From an uncultured Erysipelotrichaceae bacterium (GTDB lineage Bacteria > Bacillota_I > Bacilli_A > Erysipelotrichales > Erysipelotrichaceae), in NCBI GenBank assembly GCA_934725085.1, contig CAKVAL010000030.1, positions 1-20,960 on the forward strand: DNA of 20,960 nt, given 5' to 3'. This document shows, piece by piece, positions 1-8,223 of this stretch (positions are counted from its first letter, which is position 1; every line of letters begins with the position of its first letter). The notes beneath the pieces are model-generated. The model was not told the DNA's origin. It was given only the letters and a program-made list of their open reading frames with translations, and did no database searches. Position numbers and translations under genes: made by a program.

Positions 1-23
1 TGACACCTATTTTTACTATTTCT

Positions 24-75
24 CCCCTAAGTTATCCCCTAGAGAGTTTGGCTTTCCCCTAAGAAGTTTGGTTTG
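24..75. repeat. 20-bp tandem repeat with CCCCTA cores
   Basis: Two consecutive 20-bp units (36-55 and 56-75) both start with CCCCTA and end around AGTTTGGYTT. A partial unit starts with CCCCTAAG at 24. The period is exact and the units differ at only a few bases. Arrays of this kind occur at the ends of some insertion sequences (the IS21 family has multiple terminal repeats), but no transposase gene is present in the window, so that link is only a guess. It is too short and too close-packed to be a CRISPR array. Confidence 0.6.
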
Positions 76-99
76 CCGTATAATTATAATATTTCAACC

Positions 100-131
100 A
101 AAAAAGCCTAACATGATATGCTAGGCTTTTT
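100..131 (-). terminator. Intrinsic terminator of the abiF-linked RNA (bidirectional)
   Basis: A perfect 10-bp stem pairs 122-131 with 101-110, enclosing an 11-base loop. Read on the minus strand it is followed by a run of six U. The plus-strand side also ends in T residues, so the hairpin could stop transcripts from either direction. It ends the predicted short RNA and probably also any abiF transcript that reads through. Confidence 0.85.
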
Positions 132-183
132 ATCGAAAGTAATGCCACCATTACTTAGTGCTCTTAAGAGCGTTTCATTTGTT
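100..183 (-). ncRNA. Candidate AbiF-associated small RNA, about 84 nt
   Basis: A promoter (218-190, minus) and an intrinsic terminator (131-100) bracket a short transcript that would start near 183. Three hairpins can be drawn in it. The first is a 12-base palindrome, GCTCTTAAGAGC (160-171), with a four-base loop. The second has an 8-bp stem pairing 149-156 with 137-144 around a GUGG-type loop. The third is the terminator. The only ATG-started frame is four codons long and has no ribosome site, so the RNA looks non-coding. It lies on the same strand as abiF, 50 bases past its stop codon. Abi_2/AbiF genes are known to travel with a conserved small RNA (the abiF RNA motif). I infer that this is that partner, but I cannot test it against the consensus. 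Confidence 0.7.
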
Positions 184-189
184 AAGTGT

Positions 190-218
190 ATTCTACTATT
201 CACGAATGCAAATGTCAA
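190..218 (-). promoter_or_regulatory. Near-consensus sigma-A promoter for the small RNA
   Basis: On the minus strand, TTGACA (218-213) and TAGAAT (195-190) are separated by exactly 17 bases. The -35 box is perfect and the -10 box differs by one base. Just upstream (219-244) is an A+T-rich tandem repeat of the type AAATTATAAG, which could act as an UP element. The promoter begins 16 bases past the abiF stop codon, so it serves the RNA and not a protein gene. Confidence 0.8.
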
Positions 219-233
219 GAAAATTATAAGAAA

Positions 234-1334
234 TTATAAGAAATATTTTGTTTTAAACAAAGCTGTATTCCATTTTTCATAATCATCACAGCCCATTCGT
301 GCCAATAATTTGTTATATGTTGTTTTACCTTTTTTGATACCCATATTAGTGTACATTTTAAATTTTAATCTTTTTAAAGGTTTTCTTAATGCGGATACAT
401 CCGTGAAAAAACTTAGTATTTTAATGGAATCATATAATTTCAATACAGAATCTGAATTTTTTGGTGTTAATGAAAATGAAGTAATTAATAATGTATTGAT
501 TCGGTATCTTTTTCCGGTACGAAATCTATTAAGTAACGTTGTATGAGCACAGTTATTTCTAAGACATAATAAAATGTCAATCATATTCAGAAAAGGTGTA
601 CGTTTTGATAATGGTAAATTAAAATCATTTAGGACATCTTCAAGGACATCATCTTGTAGATAGTGCAATAATCTTAATATTTCGCCAAAGGTGAGTGTTT
701 CTATTGCAACCCAAAATGGAACAGCAACGTTTGGGTTATTGACACCGTTTCTATCACGATAAACAGCAACTCCTAGAGGGGCAACATAAGCACTATCTTG
801 ATAGAATGAGATGTCTATATGGTCGTTTCTATTAACTAGATTAGAAAGAAAAGAAGGCTTAAATAAGCAAAAATCATCAAAATCATCATATATTTTACGG
901 TTTTGTTGGTTAACAAACGGATACGTTCTAGAGTAAGGGCAAAATGTTGATGTACCAAGCGAATCGTTTGCAGGATTCATAAAATGTGCTTTGTTTGTAT
1001 ATTGCATTGTGTCTGTTAGTGAAACACAATGGCGTTTGCAAAAATGATATGCTATGGATGCTTTTAATTTTTCTTCAACGCAATCCAAACAATTTGATAA
1101 AATTGATCGAATTTCTTTGTCAAATTGATATAGATTAATGAAGTCCGTTAATTTTACTTTGTTATATGTTTTAGGGGAAGATGATTCTAGAAAAATAGTT
1201 TCTAACCCATTGAACAAGTTAAAGTAATTATGAGAAATTAAAATTTCATCAAGTTCATTTTCAGAGAATATAAGTTCTCTGCTATGTAATTTGTTTTTTA
1301 GTGAATTACGTGTTTCAAATGTTTTAATTCCCAT
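234..1334 (-). CDS. Abi_2/AbiF-family abortive infection protein (HEPN RNase-like)
   Basis: This 366-residue protein has the features of the Abi_2 (AbiD/AbiF) family. It has an N-terminal segment with the order 'L-hsRgLi-s-nelde-yf' (about 14-45), a conserved P-x-W-x-x-x-E-x-x-x-F-G block (about 206-217), and a HEPN catalytic R-x4-H motif, RNNCAH (R259, H264). HEPN proteins of this type are RNases that cut RNA and arrest growth during phage infection; I infer that role here. The length is normal and the frame intact. The ATG at 1334 has an AAGGAA site 10 bases upstream. The gene points away from ietA across a 553-base gap. No good promoter was found; a TTGACT with a 20-base spacer to TATATT lies about 80 bases upstream. 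There is no terminator between its stop codon and the small RNA behind it, so its mRNA should carry that RNA in the 3' end. Confidence 0.88.
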   Translation of the reverse strand: MGIKTFETRNSLKNKLHSRELIFSENELDEILISHNYFNLFNGLETIFLESSSPKTYNKVKLTDFINLYQFDKEIRSILSNCLDCVEEKLKASIAYHFCKRHCVSLTDTMQYTNKAHFMNPANDSLGTSTFCPYSRTYPFVNQQNRKIYDDFDDFCLFKPSFLSNLVNRNDHIDISFYQDSAYVAPLGVAVYRDRNGVNNPNVAVPFWVAIETLTFGEILRLLHYLQDDVLEDVLNDFNLPLSKRTPFLNMIDILLCLRNNCAHTTLLNRFRTGKRYRINTLLITSFSLTPKNSDSVLKLYDSIKILSFFTDVSALRKPLKRLKFKMYTNMGIKKGKTTYNKLLARMGCDDYEKWNTALFKTKYFL

Positions 1335-1887
1335 TGTATAAAAATTCCTTGTAAGTATATGTGAAGTGAATATGATATAAATTGTGAACTGTTAAAAATA
1401 TAGGTTCTATGATTAAAAAGGAAGTCAAGAATGTACTCCTCTAACTTTGAATTTCACAAAGATCACAATGCAATTATCATTATATACCTTATATGTATGT
1501 AAGTCCCATGCTAAAGTTGCTTTTAGACTTTTCTACGAATTTCTCACCATAATTTTTTATAGAAGCAGTATGCTAACCAAAATTTCTATAGTATATATAA
1601 ACTTTATATTTTTTTATTAATCATGTATTTAAACCTGGTTAGGGGTATTACAGAATTTTTGCGAAAGTTTTTTTGTTTTTTAATTCTGTTTTCATTAGAA
1701 ATGAAAAAAGTTAAAAAGGTTAAAACAATAGTTTACATTTGGTTTAAAAAAAATAGTGGCATTTATGCAGTTGTTCTAAATTATCTCATAACTGTTTAAA
1801 ACTATAAATATAAAGTGTCCCAAATATTGAAACTATGTCCCATATTTGTTATCATCTATGTGTAAGAAGATATGGAGATAATAGGAT
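1335..1887. other. 553-base divergent gap between abiF and ietA
   Basis: The stretch is very AT-rich and has no credible coding frame. It must hold the abiF promoter (minus strand) and does hold a good ietA promoter (1827-1855, plus). Two inverted repeats stand out: TATAGAA at 1558-1564 with TTCTATA at 1584-1590, and CAGAATT at 1651-1657 with AATTCTG at 1682-1688, the latter around a T-rich loop. The region could hide a second small RNA, but no promoter-terminator pair comparable to the one behind abiF is visible. Confidence 0.5.
1816..1855 (+). promoter_or_regulatory. ietA promoter with overlapping direct repeats
   Basis: TTGAAA (1827-1832) and TATCAT (1850-1855) are spaced by 17 bases, a good sigma-A pair 33 bases before the ietA start. 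Two direct repeats, TGTCCCAAATATT (from 1816) and TGTCCCATATTTG (from 1836), lie exactly 20 bases apart, so a protein bound to both would sit on one face of the helix. They cover the -35 box and the spacer, which suggests a repressor operator. The C-terminal helix-turn-helix of IetA makes self-regulation a plausible inference. Confidence 0.6.
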
Positions 1888-2922
1888 ATGAAAAAGGCAA
1901 ACATTATAAATTTAATAAAATATTATGTAGATAATAATGATATAGGTTTTAGAAATGAGGCATATAAAATAGCTGAGGAATTTGATAATGATGGTGATTA
2001 TCAATTATCAGAATATATAATGGCTCTTCTTTCAGATACTAATACTTTTGTACCACAAATAGATGAACAAGAATTAACTTTTGTAAGGAAGATAGAAACA
2101 AGTGGTGATCCTTTACCACTTCCTGATGTGATAAAAGATGATATATTGGGAGTTATCAATGCAATTACTTCAGGAATAGGAGTAAATAAGTTTCTATTCC
2201 AGGGAGCACCAGGGACTGGTAAGACCGAGAGTGTTAAACAAATCGCTAGAATTTTAGATAGAGAATTATTTATTGTTGATTTTCCATTATTAATTGATTG
2301 TAAACTAGGGCAAACCGGAAAAAATATTATACAGTTATTTAGTGAAATTAATAATCTTTCTAATCCTGAAAAAGTAGTTATTTTATTTGATGAAATTGAT
2401 GCTCTTGCGTTAAATAGAACTGATTCAAAAGATCTTAGAGAAATGGGGAGGGCAACAACCTCGGTGTTAAAAGGACTAGATGATTTAAATGATAATGTTC
2501 TATTGATTGCTACTACTAATTTGTTTAATCAATTTGATAAAGCTTTAATAAGAAGATTTGATTCTATAATCGACTTTAATCGTTACACTCGTGATGATTT
2601 AACCGATGTAGCGGAAGCTATATTGAACTTTTATTTAACTAAATTTAAGAGCGTTGGAAAAAATACACGTTTATTTAGAAAGATTATTTCTTCAATGGAA
2701 ACAATCCCTTACCCAGGTGATTTAAAGAATATCATCAAAACTTCGTTAGCCTTTAGCAACGCCAACGATGAATATGATTATTTAAGAAGGCTTTATAAAA
2801 CGGTATCTAATAATAAAAATAATGATTTAACCGTATTAAAAGAACATGGCTTCACGGTTAGAGAAATAGAGATACTAACCGGTATATCAAAAAGCCAAGT
2901 TGGAAGGGAACTTAAGGGGTAA
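1888..2922 (+). CDS. ietA: AAA+ ATPase of an IetAS-type system
   Basis: This is a 344-residue AAA+ ATPase. Walker A is GAPGTGKT (106-113), Walker B ends in ILFDEID (165-171), sensor 1 is TTN (209-211) and the arginine-finger region is RR (222-223). The last 25 residues read like a helix-turn-helix (about 318-342, 'FTVREIEILTGISKSQVGR'). The gene is followed after six bases by a subtilisin-like protease. This AAA ATPase plus subtilase pairing is that of IetA/IetS, first described as a toxin-antitoxin-like stability module of an Agrobacterium Ti plasmid and later reported as an anti-phage system. There the ATPase restrains the protease. The start at 1888 has a GGAG site 10 bases upstream. The name rests on architecture, not on measured similarity. 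Confidence 0.82.
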   Translation: MKKANIINLIKYYVDNNDIGFRNEAYKIAEEFDNDGDYQLSEYIMALLSDTNTFVPQIDEQELTFVRKIETSGDPLPLPDVIKDDILGVINAITSGIGVNKFLFQGAPGTGKTESVKQIARILDRELFIVDFPLLIDCKLGQTGKNIIQLFSEINNLSNPEKVVILFDEIDALALNRTDSKDLREMGRATTSVLKGLDDLNDNVLLIATTNLFNQFDKALIRRFDSIIDFNRYTRDDLTDVAEAILNFYLTKFKSVGKNTRLFRKIISSMETIPYPGDLKNIIKTSLAFSNANDEYDYLRRLYKTVSNNKNNDLTVLKEHGFTVREIEILTGISKSQVGRELKG

Positions 2923-2928
2923 TTGTTT

Positions 2929-5172
2929 ATGAATGAAATCTTGTTATTAAAAGGAAAATTTGAACAAAAAGGATCTGATAACAAACCAGGAGCATGTAAT
3001 TTACCAAAGGGAAAAAGCGTAAGTGCTTCACACCTTGATAACCTTAGATTAGACTTAATCAGTGTCAGAGAGTTTTACAACAATGAAAAATTGAACATTA
3101 ACCCTCTGGTAAGTTTTTACTATACAGATGTTGTTGCTAAGAGTAATAGAATTAAAGGTTTTTTATATGGTGATTTAGATAAGAACAACAATTCTATTGT
3201 AGGAGCTAAGTTTTCAAATGATACTTCAAAAAAACATATAATCACTCATTGTGTTGAAGATAAGTATTTGCTTAATACCATAAACAATCTTCAAAAGGCC
3301 ATAGAAATAATTAACGATAATTTTGACGGAAATATTACTTTCGAAGATATTAATCTTATTAATGACAAAAAATATGAATACTTGTTTAATAATCAATTAT
3401 CAAGAACAAGATTTGGCAAAATTGTTGTCGATTCTTATTATTTAGAACATATAGGTATAGAGAAAATTGATACTGATATAGAAGAAAAATCTATCGTAAA
3501 TATTTATGATACTGGTGTTAAGACCGTGGACATCATGAATATGCTAGATATCAAGTTCCGTGAAATTAGAAGCATTGACGAAACAACATTGTTGCTAACG
3601 CCAGATCAATTTAGTTTATTAAAAAGTAGAGCACCTTACTTAATATCAATGGCTGTAACTGATATTACAACCATAGAAAAGGTAGAAGTACAAGCGTGTG
3701 ATGAAATCAATCCCCTTATTCCTAAACCTAGCAATGAACCAATTATAGGTGTTATAGATACTTTATTTGACAAAAGTGTTTATTTTTCTGAATGGGTAGA
3801 ATATAAAAATTTGTTAGATGAAGCAATCACTAATCCAGAAGATAAAAACCATGGCACCATGGTTACTTCTCTTATAGTTGATGGTGCATCAATCAACCCT
3901 AATTTAGATGATGGCTGTGGAAGATTTAGAGTAAGACACTTTGGTGTTGCTTCTAGTGGTGTAAATAGCTCATTCACCATTTTGAGATTAATTAAAGAAA
4001 TAGTTGAATCAAATAGAGACATTAAAGTATGGAACCTATCTCTTGGATCTAAACTAGAAATAAATCAAAACTTCATTTCTCCAGAAGCTGCAATTTTAGA
4101 TAAGATTCAATATGAGAATGATGTGATATTTGTTGTTGCAGGCACTAATAAAGACGATAATTCTAATATAAAAAGAATAGGAGCACCAGCTGATTCTATC
4201 AATTCTTTAGTAGTTAATTCTGTTAGCTTTGATAATAAACCTGCTTCTTATTCTAGGGAAGGTTTGGTTCTATCTTTCTTTAACAAACCAGATGTTAGCT
4301 ATTATGGAGGAGATGGAAAAGAAAAAATTAGAGTGTGTTCACCAATGGGAGAATGTTTTGTAAAAGGTACTTCTTTTGCAGCTCCTTTGATTGCTAGGAA
4401 ATTAGCATATCTTATAGAGGTGCTAGGACTTAATAGGGAACTAGCAAAAGCCTTAATTATCGATTCTGCTACCGGCTGGAGTGATAATAAAGAAAACCCA
4501 CAACTTATTGGATATGGGATTGTACCAATTAAGATAAGTGATATAGTAAACACTCCTGAAGATGAAATAAAATTTTTAATTAGTGGTGTTTCTAATAGTT
4601 ATGAATCCTATAACTATGATCTACCTGTTCCTATTTACAAACAAGCACAACCATTTGTTTCTAAAGCTACATTATGTTATTTCCCTAAGTGTTCTAGAAA
4701 TCAAGGAGTTGATTATACTAATACTGAAATGGATATTCACTTTGGATGTTTAGTAGAAAATAAAGATAAAAGGATACAAATTAATACTATAAATAACAAC
4801 AAACAATCTGAAGAAGGGGCAATTATCTTATACGAAGGTAATGCACGTAAAAACTTTAGAAAATGGGATAACGTAAAACATATAAGAGAAAATCTTTTAA
4901 CACCTACAGGTAGAAAAAAACAAGCAAAAAGCCTTAAAACACCAAGTGGCAAATGGGGTATAAAAATGGTTAAGAAAGGTAGATTAGGTTCCGACGATGG
5001 AAACAATATAAAATTTGGTATTGTTGTTACCTTAAAAGAAATAAACGGTGTAAATAGAATTCACCAGTTTATACAATCATGTAAGATTAATAACTTTAAT
5101 GTTACTAGAATTGATGTTAAAAATAGAATTGATATCTATAACAAGGCTGATGAAGAAATTAAATTCGACTAA
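2929..5172 (+). CDS. ietS: Subtilisin-like serine protease of an IetAS-type system
   Basis: This 747-residue protein contains an S8 peptidase domain. The catalytic triad is visible in order: Asp in GVIDT (D277), His in NHGTMV (H308) and Ser in GTSFAAP (S482). The oxyanion Asn is in AGTN (N406). A 260-residue N-terminal part and a 230-residue C-terminal part flank the protease and match nothing I recognise; they may sense the trigger or bind IetA. There is no signal peptide, so the enzyme should act in the cytoplasm. I chose the ATG at 2929 because AAGGGG lies nine bases upstream; a TTG two codons earlier is less likely. The gene is co-transcribed with ietA, six bases downstream. In the known pair the protease is the toxic component. 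The catalytic residues are all present, so this copy looks active. Confidence 0.82.
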   Translation: MNEILLLKGKFEQKGSDNKPGACNLPKGKSVSASHLDNLRLDLISVREFYNNEKLNINPLVSFYYTDVVAKSNRIKGFLYGDLDKNNNSIVGAKFSNDTSKKHIITHCVEDKYLLNTINNLQKAIEIINDNFDGNITFEDINLINDKKYEYLFNNQLSRTRFGKIVVDSYYLEHIGIEKIDTDIEEKSIVNIYDTGVKTVDIMNMLDIKFREIRSIDETTLLLTPDQFSLLKSRAPYLISMAVTDITTIEKVEVQACDEINPLIPKPSNEPIIGVIDTLFDKSVYFSEWVEYKNLLDEAITNPEDKNHGTMVTSLIVDGASINPNLDDGCGRFRVRHFGVASSGVNSSFTILRLIKEIVESNRDIKVWNLSLGSKLEINQNFISPEAAILDKIQYENDVIFVVAGTNKDDNSNIKRIGAPADSINSLVVNSVSFDNKPASYSREGLVLSFFNKPDVSYYGGDGKEKIRVCSPMGECFVKGTSFAAPLIARKLAYLIEVLGLNRELAKALIIDSATGWSDNKENPQLIGYGIVPIKISDIVNTPEDEIKFLISGVSNSYESYNYDLPVPIYKQAQPFVSKATLCYFPKCSRNQGVDYTNTEMDIHFGCLVENKDKRIQINTINNNKQSEEGAIILYEGNARKNFRKWDNVKHIRENLLTPTGRKKQAKSLKTPSGKWGIKMVKKGRLGSDDGNNIKFGIVVTLKEINGVNRIHQFIQSCKINNFNVTRIDVKNRIDIYNKADEEIKFD

Positions 5173-5186
5173 TATTATTGCACTAA

Positions 5187-6261
5187 TTTTTAAAAAGTGT
5201 ATTAGTATCTAAGAAAATTAAAGAAGATGAAATAAAAAAAGAAGAAATAACAATTCATTCAAGTACTGCAGAATACTTAACATATGTTGCTAGTATTGGT
5301 GATCAGTCTGACAGTATTGAAATGCGTTATGAAGACGAAAATATCTGGTTAACACAAAATGATGGCTACATTGTATGATGTTGATGTTCGTACTATCAAT
5401 TATCATATTAAAAAGATTTTTAGTGATAGCGAACTACAAGAAGATTCAGTTATCCGAAATTTTTGGATAACTGCTTCTGATGGCAAAAACTATAATACAA
5501 ACCATTATTCTTTAGAAATGATTATTGCGGTTGGTTTTAAAGTAAATAATCAAAGAGCTGTCCAATTTCGTAAATGGGCTAATACGATTGTAAAAGACTA
5601 TACCATCAAAGGTTGGGTTATTGATGATGAACGATTAAAGAATGGTGGGTCAAGATTAACAACAGAATACTTTGATTGCCTATTAGAACAAATAAGAGAA
5701 ATAAGATTATCTGAAAGAAGATTCTATCAAAAGATAACTGATATCTATGCTACTTCTCTTGATTATGATCGTGCTTCAAAGATTACTAAACAATTCTTTG
5801 CAAAAGTACAGAATAAGATGCATTATGCAGTACATGGCCATACTGCTGCTGAACTTATATATGAAAGAGCTGATGCCAATAAACCTCACATGGGCTTAAA
5901 TAAAATGGGGCTCGAATCTGATGGGAAGATTGTAAAAAGTGATGTAAGTATCGCTAAGAACTATTTAAGTGAGCAAGAAATAAAATCACTTGAACGTATA
6001 GTATCAGCCTACCTAGACTTAGCAGAAGATAGTGCAGAACGCCATATATCAATGACGATGGAAGACTGGTCAAAAAGACTAGACTTATTCTTGATGGCTG
6101 ATGATAGAGAAGTATTACAAGAAGCTGGAAAAATCACTGCTGAGATTGCTAAGGAAAAAGCCGAAACAGAATTTGAGAAGTATCGTATTATTCAAGATAG
6201 ATTGTTTGTATCTGACTTTGATAAGTATTTATTAGAATTAGAAGAAAATGAAAAGAAATAA
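5187..6261 (+). pseudogene. RhuM family gene, frameshifted and without a start codon
   Basis: From 5359 the frame encodes 300 residues typical of the RhuM family ('NYHIKKIFSDSELQEDS', 'RKWANTIVKDYTIKGW', 'EIRLSERRFYQK', 'TAAELIYERADA'). The family's usual N-terminus is also present, but in another frame: 5187-5357 gives '..HSSTAEYLTYVASIGDQ..' and ends in 'NIWLTQ'. The two parts meet at the CAAAATGATG stretch (5355-5364). The normal 'LTQKMM' order implies loss of two bases there. The upstream part also lacks an in-frame ATG or GTG. The C-terminal part could still be made from the ATG at 5359, which has no good ribosome site. RhuM was named from a Salmonella pathogenicity island; its biochemical function is not known to me. 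I read this as a decaying gene, unless the break is a sequencing error. Confidence 0.8.
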
Positions 6262-6299
6262 TTTGACATTGTTGTTAATGTTTAACTAAGGAGTTGCTT

Positions 6300-8219
6300 A
6301 TGAATGTTTTAGAAGAACTTATATACTATTGTAAAGAATATCAACCAACTGGAGCATTGATGCTTACAGGGGAATGGGGTTGTGGTAAAACTTATTTAAT
6401 AGAAAATGAATTAAAAAACAGTTTAAAAGACTCTCATGTTCTTATAAGGATTAGTTTATTTGGCTTGGAATCGATAAATGATGTAAAACTTGAAATTAAA
6501 AAAAGTTGGTTTAATGTATATATAAACCAAATTGCACCGATTAATATAGAAAAGAAAAGAAGTTATAATATAGCTAAAAGAGCTAAAAGTGTTATGAATG
6601 CCGCTTTAGAATTGTTACCTGAACCATTTAAATCATTTCTAGCCGGTACTCTATCGATTAACTTTCTAGATTTTGTTGATGTTAAACCAGAAATTAATAA
6701 AAAGAAAGTTATTCTAATTTTTGATGATTTAGAAAGATGTAATATCTCCACTTCTGATTTATTAGGTTGCATTAATGATTACTGTGAAAATTTACATATT
6801 AGTACAATCATAGTTGCTAATGAGGATAAAATATCAAATGATCGTAATGATAAAATTCAGTATAATGAAATTAAAGAAAAAATAGTCCATAGAACAATAA
6901 ATTATGCTCCGGATTATGCTTCAATTATCTCTAATATTATTGATGATTTGCCATATAATAATGACGAATTAAAGGGATATAGAGATTTTCTAATGTCTAA
7001 TAAGAAATTGCTTGCACAATTATTTTCATCCAAGGAAATTGATGAGGTTAAATTTGATAATATAGGTAGAAGTTTCTATGGTTTAGCTAATAAAGAGCTT
7101 GATAATCTAAGCAATTATAAAAATAAGATTCTTCCTCTTATTAAAAACAAGCCACATAACATTCGTAGCTTTAAATGTGCTATACATGATTTTAAAAGAA
7201 TATACATTCTGTTGAAAGAAAAAGAATTTGATAATATTGAAAATTATCTTTTCTCATATGTTTCTTATTTTTTAAGTTTTAGAACGAAAGTTATTTATAA
7301 TTCTGTAAATCATAATTATACAAATTTTGGAACTATAGTTAGCATTATGTATCCAATGTTCTTTAATGATAAATATATATCAAAAGGAATTATTGATTGG
7401 ATCGAAACAGGGACATGGAATAAAGAAACTATCAATGGCGATCTTGATTATCACTGTGAAAGAGATAAAGCTCTTACATCTGAAGAGAAGATGAGATATT
7501 TTAGATTAACTGATTTAGAAGAAAAGGATGTTGAGAAGGGTTTTCCAAAACTAATAGAAAAATCATATGAAGGTGAACTTGAATTAAATGATTATGTTGT
7601 AATGATATGTAATAGTAAATTAGCAAGAGATTTAAAACTTAAACTTCCAAAAATTGATTGGATTAGAGTGAAAGAAGGTGTTAATATAAAATTCGATAAA
7701 ATGATTGCTTCTAATGAAAAGAAGAGTTTAAGCAATACCGTTATTGATATAAAAAGTAAAGAATCATATACATCTGAAGAGTGGGAAACGTATGAGTTAA
7801 TATATAACTTTAGAAAGAATGATGTTTTAACTCTTAATGGTGATAAAAATTATTATTTGAATGAATTATCACAAAATCCAAAAGAAACTCTATTAAATGC
7901 AAGAGGAATGCGTTTTAATACATTTGATAACATCTTAGCTAATACCACATTTGAGGTCTTTAAAAATTTAACAAATATGGATAAACATGATTTTGTAGTT
8001 TGTTTTGATGATTTGTGGAATACAATCATAAGTAGGGACAAATTTATAATCAAAGATGAAGATAATGGTTTTTTGACATTGAAGAATATGTTGACTGAAT
8101 TATCTAACAAATACAAAAAAGAATCATTACCTATTTGTAAAAATCATACAGATGATTTTATTATTGTAGTTGATCACTTGATTGAAAAGCAACAACAAAA
8201 ACAGGCCATTAATAAATAA
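6300..8219 (+). CDS. KAP-type P-loop NTPase, likely defence-associated
   Basis: This is a 639-residue protein whose first 180 residues form a P-loop NTPase. Walker A is GEWGCGKT (24-31) and Walker B is VILIFDDLER (137-146). The double acid followed by LER is typical of KAP family NTPases. 'VANEDK' (173-178) resembles the following sensor region. Residues 98-122 form one mildly hydrophobic stretch between the Walker motifs, where KAP proteins may carry membrane segments, but it is broken by charged residues. The remaining 450 residues match nothing I recognise. The ATG at 6300 has AAGGAG six bases upstream; a TTG two codons earlier is rejected. The gene follows the broken rhuM by 38 bases and ends just before two hairpins. 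KAP NTPases are frequent in phage-defence clusters; the role here is inferred from location only. Confidence 0.72.
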   Translation: MNVLEELIYYCKEYQPTGALMLTGEWGCGKTYLIENELKNSLKDSHVLIRISLFGLESINDVKLEIKKSWFNVYINQIAPINIEKKRSYNIAKRAKSVMNAALELLPEPFKSFLAGTLSINFLDFVDVKPEINKKKVILIFDDLERCNISTSDLLGCINDYCENLHISTIIVANEDKISNDRNDKIQYNEIKEKIVHRTINYAPDYASIISNIIDDLPYNNDELKGYRDFLMSNKKLLAQLFSSKEIDEVKFDNIGRSFYGLANKELDNLSNYKNKILPLIKNKPHNIRSFKCAIHDFKRIYILLKEKEFDNIENYLFSYVSYFLSFRTKVIYNSVNHNYTNFGTIVSIMYPMFFNDKYISKGIIDWIETGTWNKETINGDLDYHCERDKALTSEEKMRYFRLTDLEEKDVEKGFPKLIEKSYEGELELNDYVVMICNSKLARDLKLKLPKIDWIRVKEGVNIKFDKMIASNEKKSLSNTVIDIKSKESYTSEEWETYELIYNFRKNDVLTLNGDKNYYLNELSQNPKETLLNARGMRFNTFDNILANTTFEVFKNLTNMDKHDFVVCFDDLWNTIISRDKFIIKDEDNGFLTLKNMLTELSNKYKKESLPICKNHTDDFIIVVDHLIEKQQQKQAINK

Positions 8220-8223
8220 TGCC

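Noticed and set aside
24..75. CRISPR array
   Set aside because: The units are directly adjacent with no spacers and no cas gene is present.
310..546. Plus-strand open frame inside the abiF gene
   Set aside because: It lies opposite a clear Abi_2 protein with conserved motifs, has no ribosome site and no recognisable product.
234..1334. AbiF as a Cas13 effector
   Set aside because: Only one HEPN motif in 366 residues and no repeat array; it is a stand-alone Abi_2 protein.
5340..5370. Programmed frameshift in rhuM
   Set aside because: No slippery heptamer or stimulatory structure is seen and the upstream part has no start codon, so decay or sequence error is simpler.
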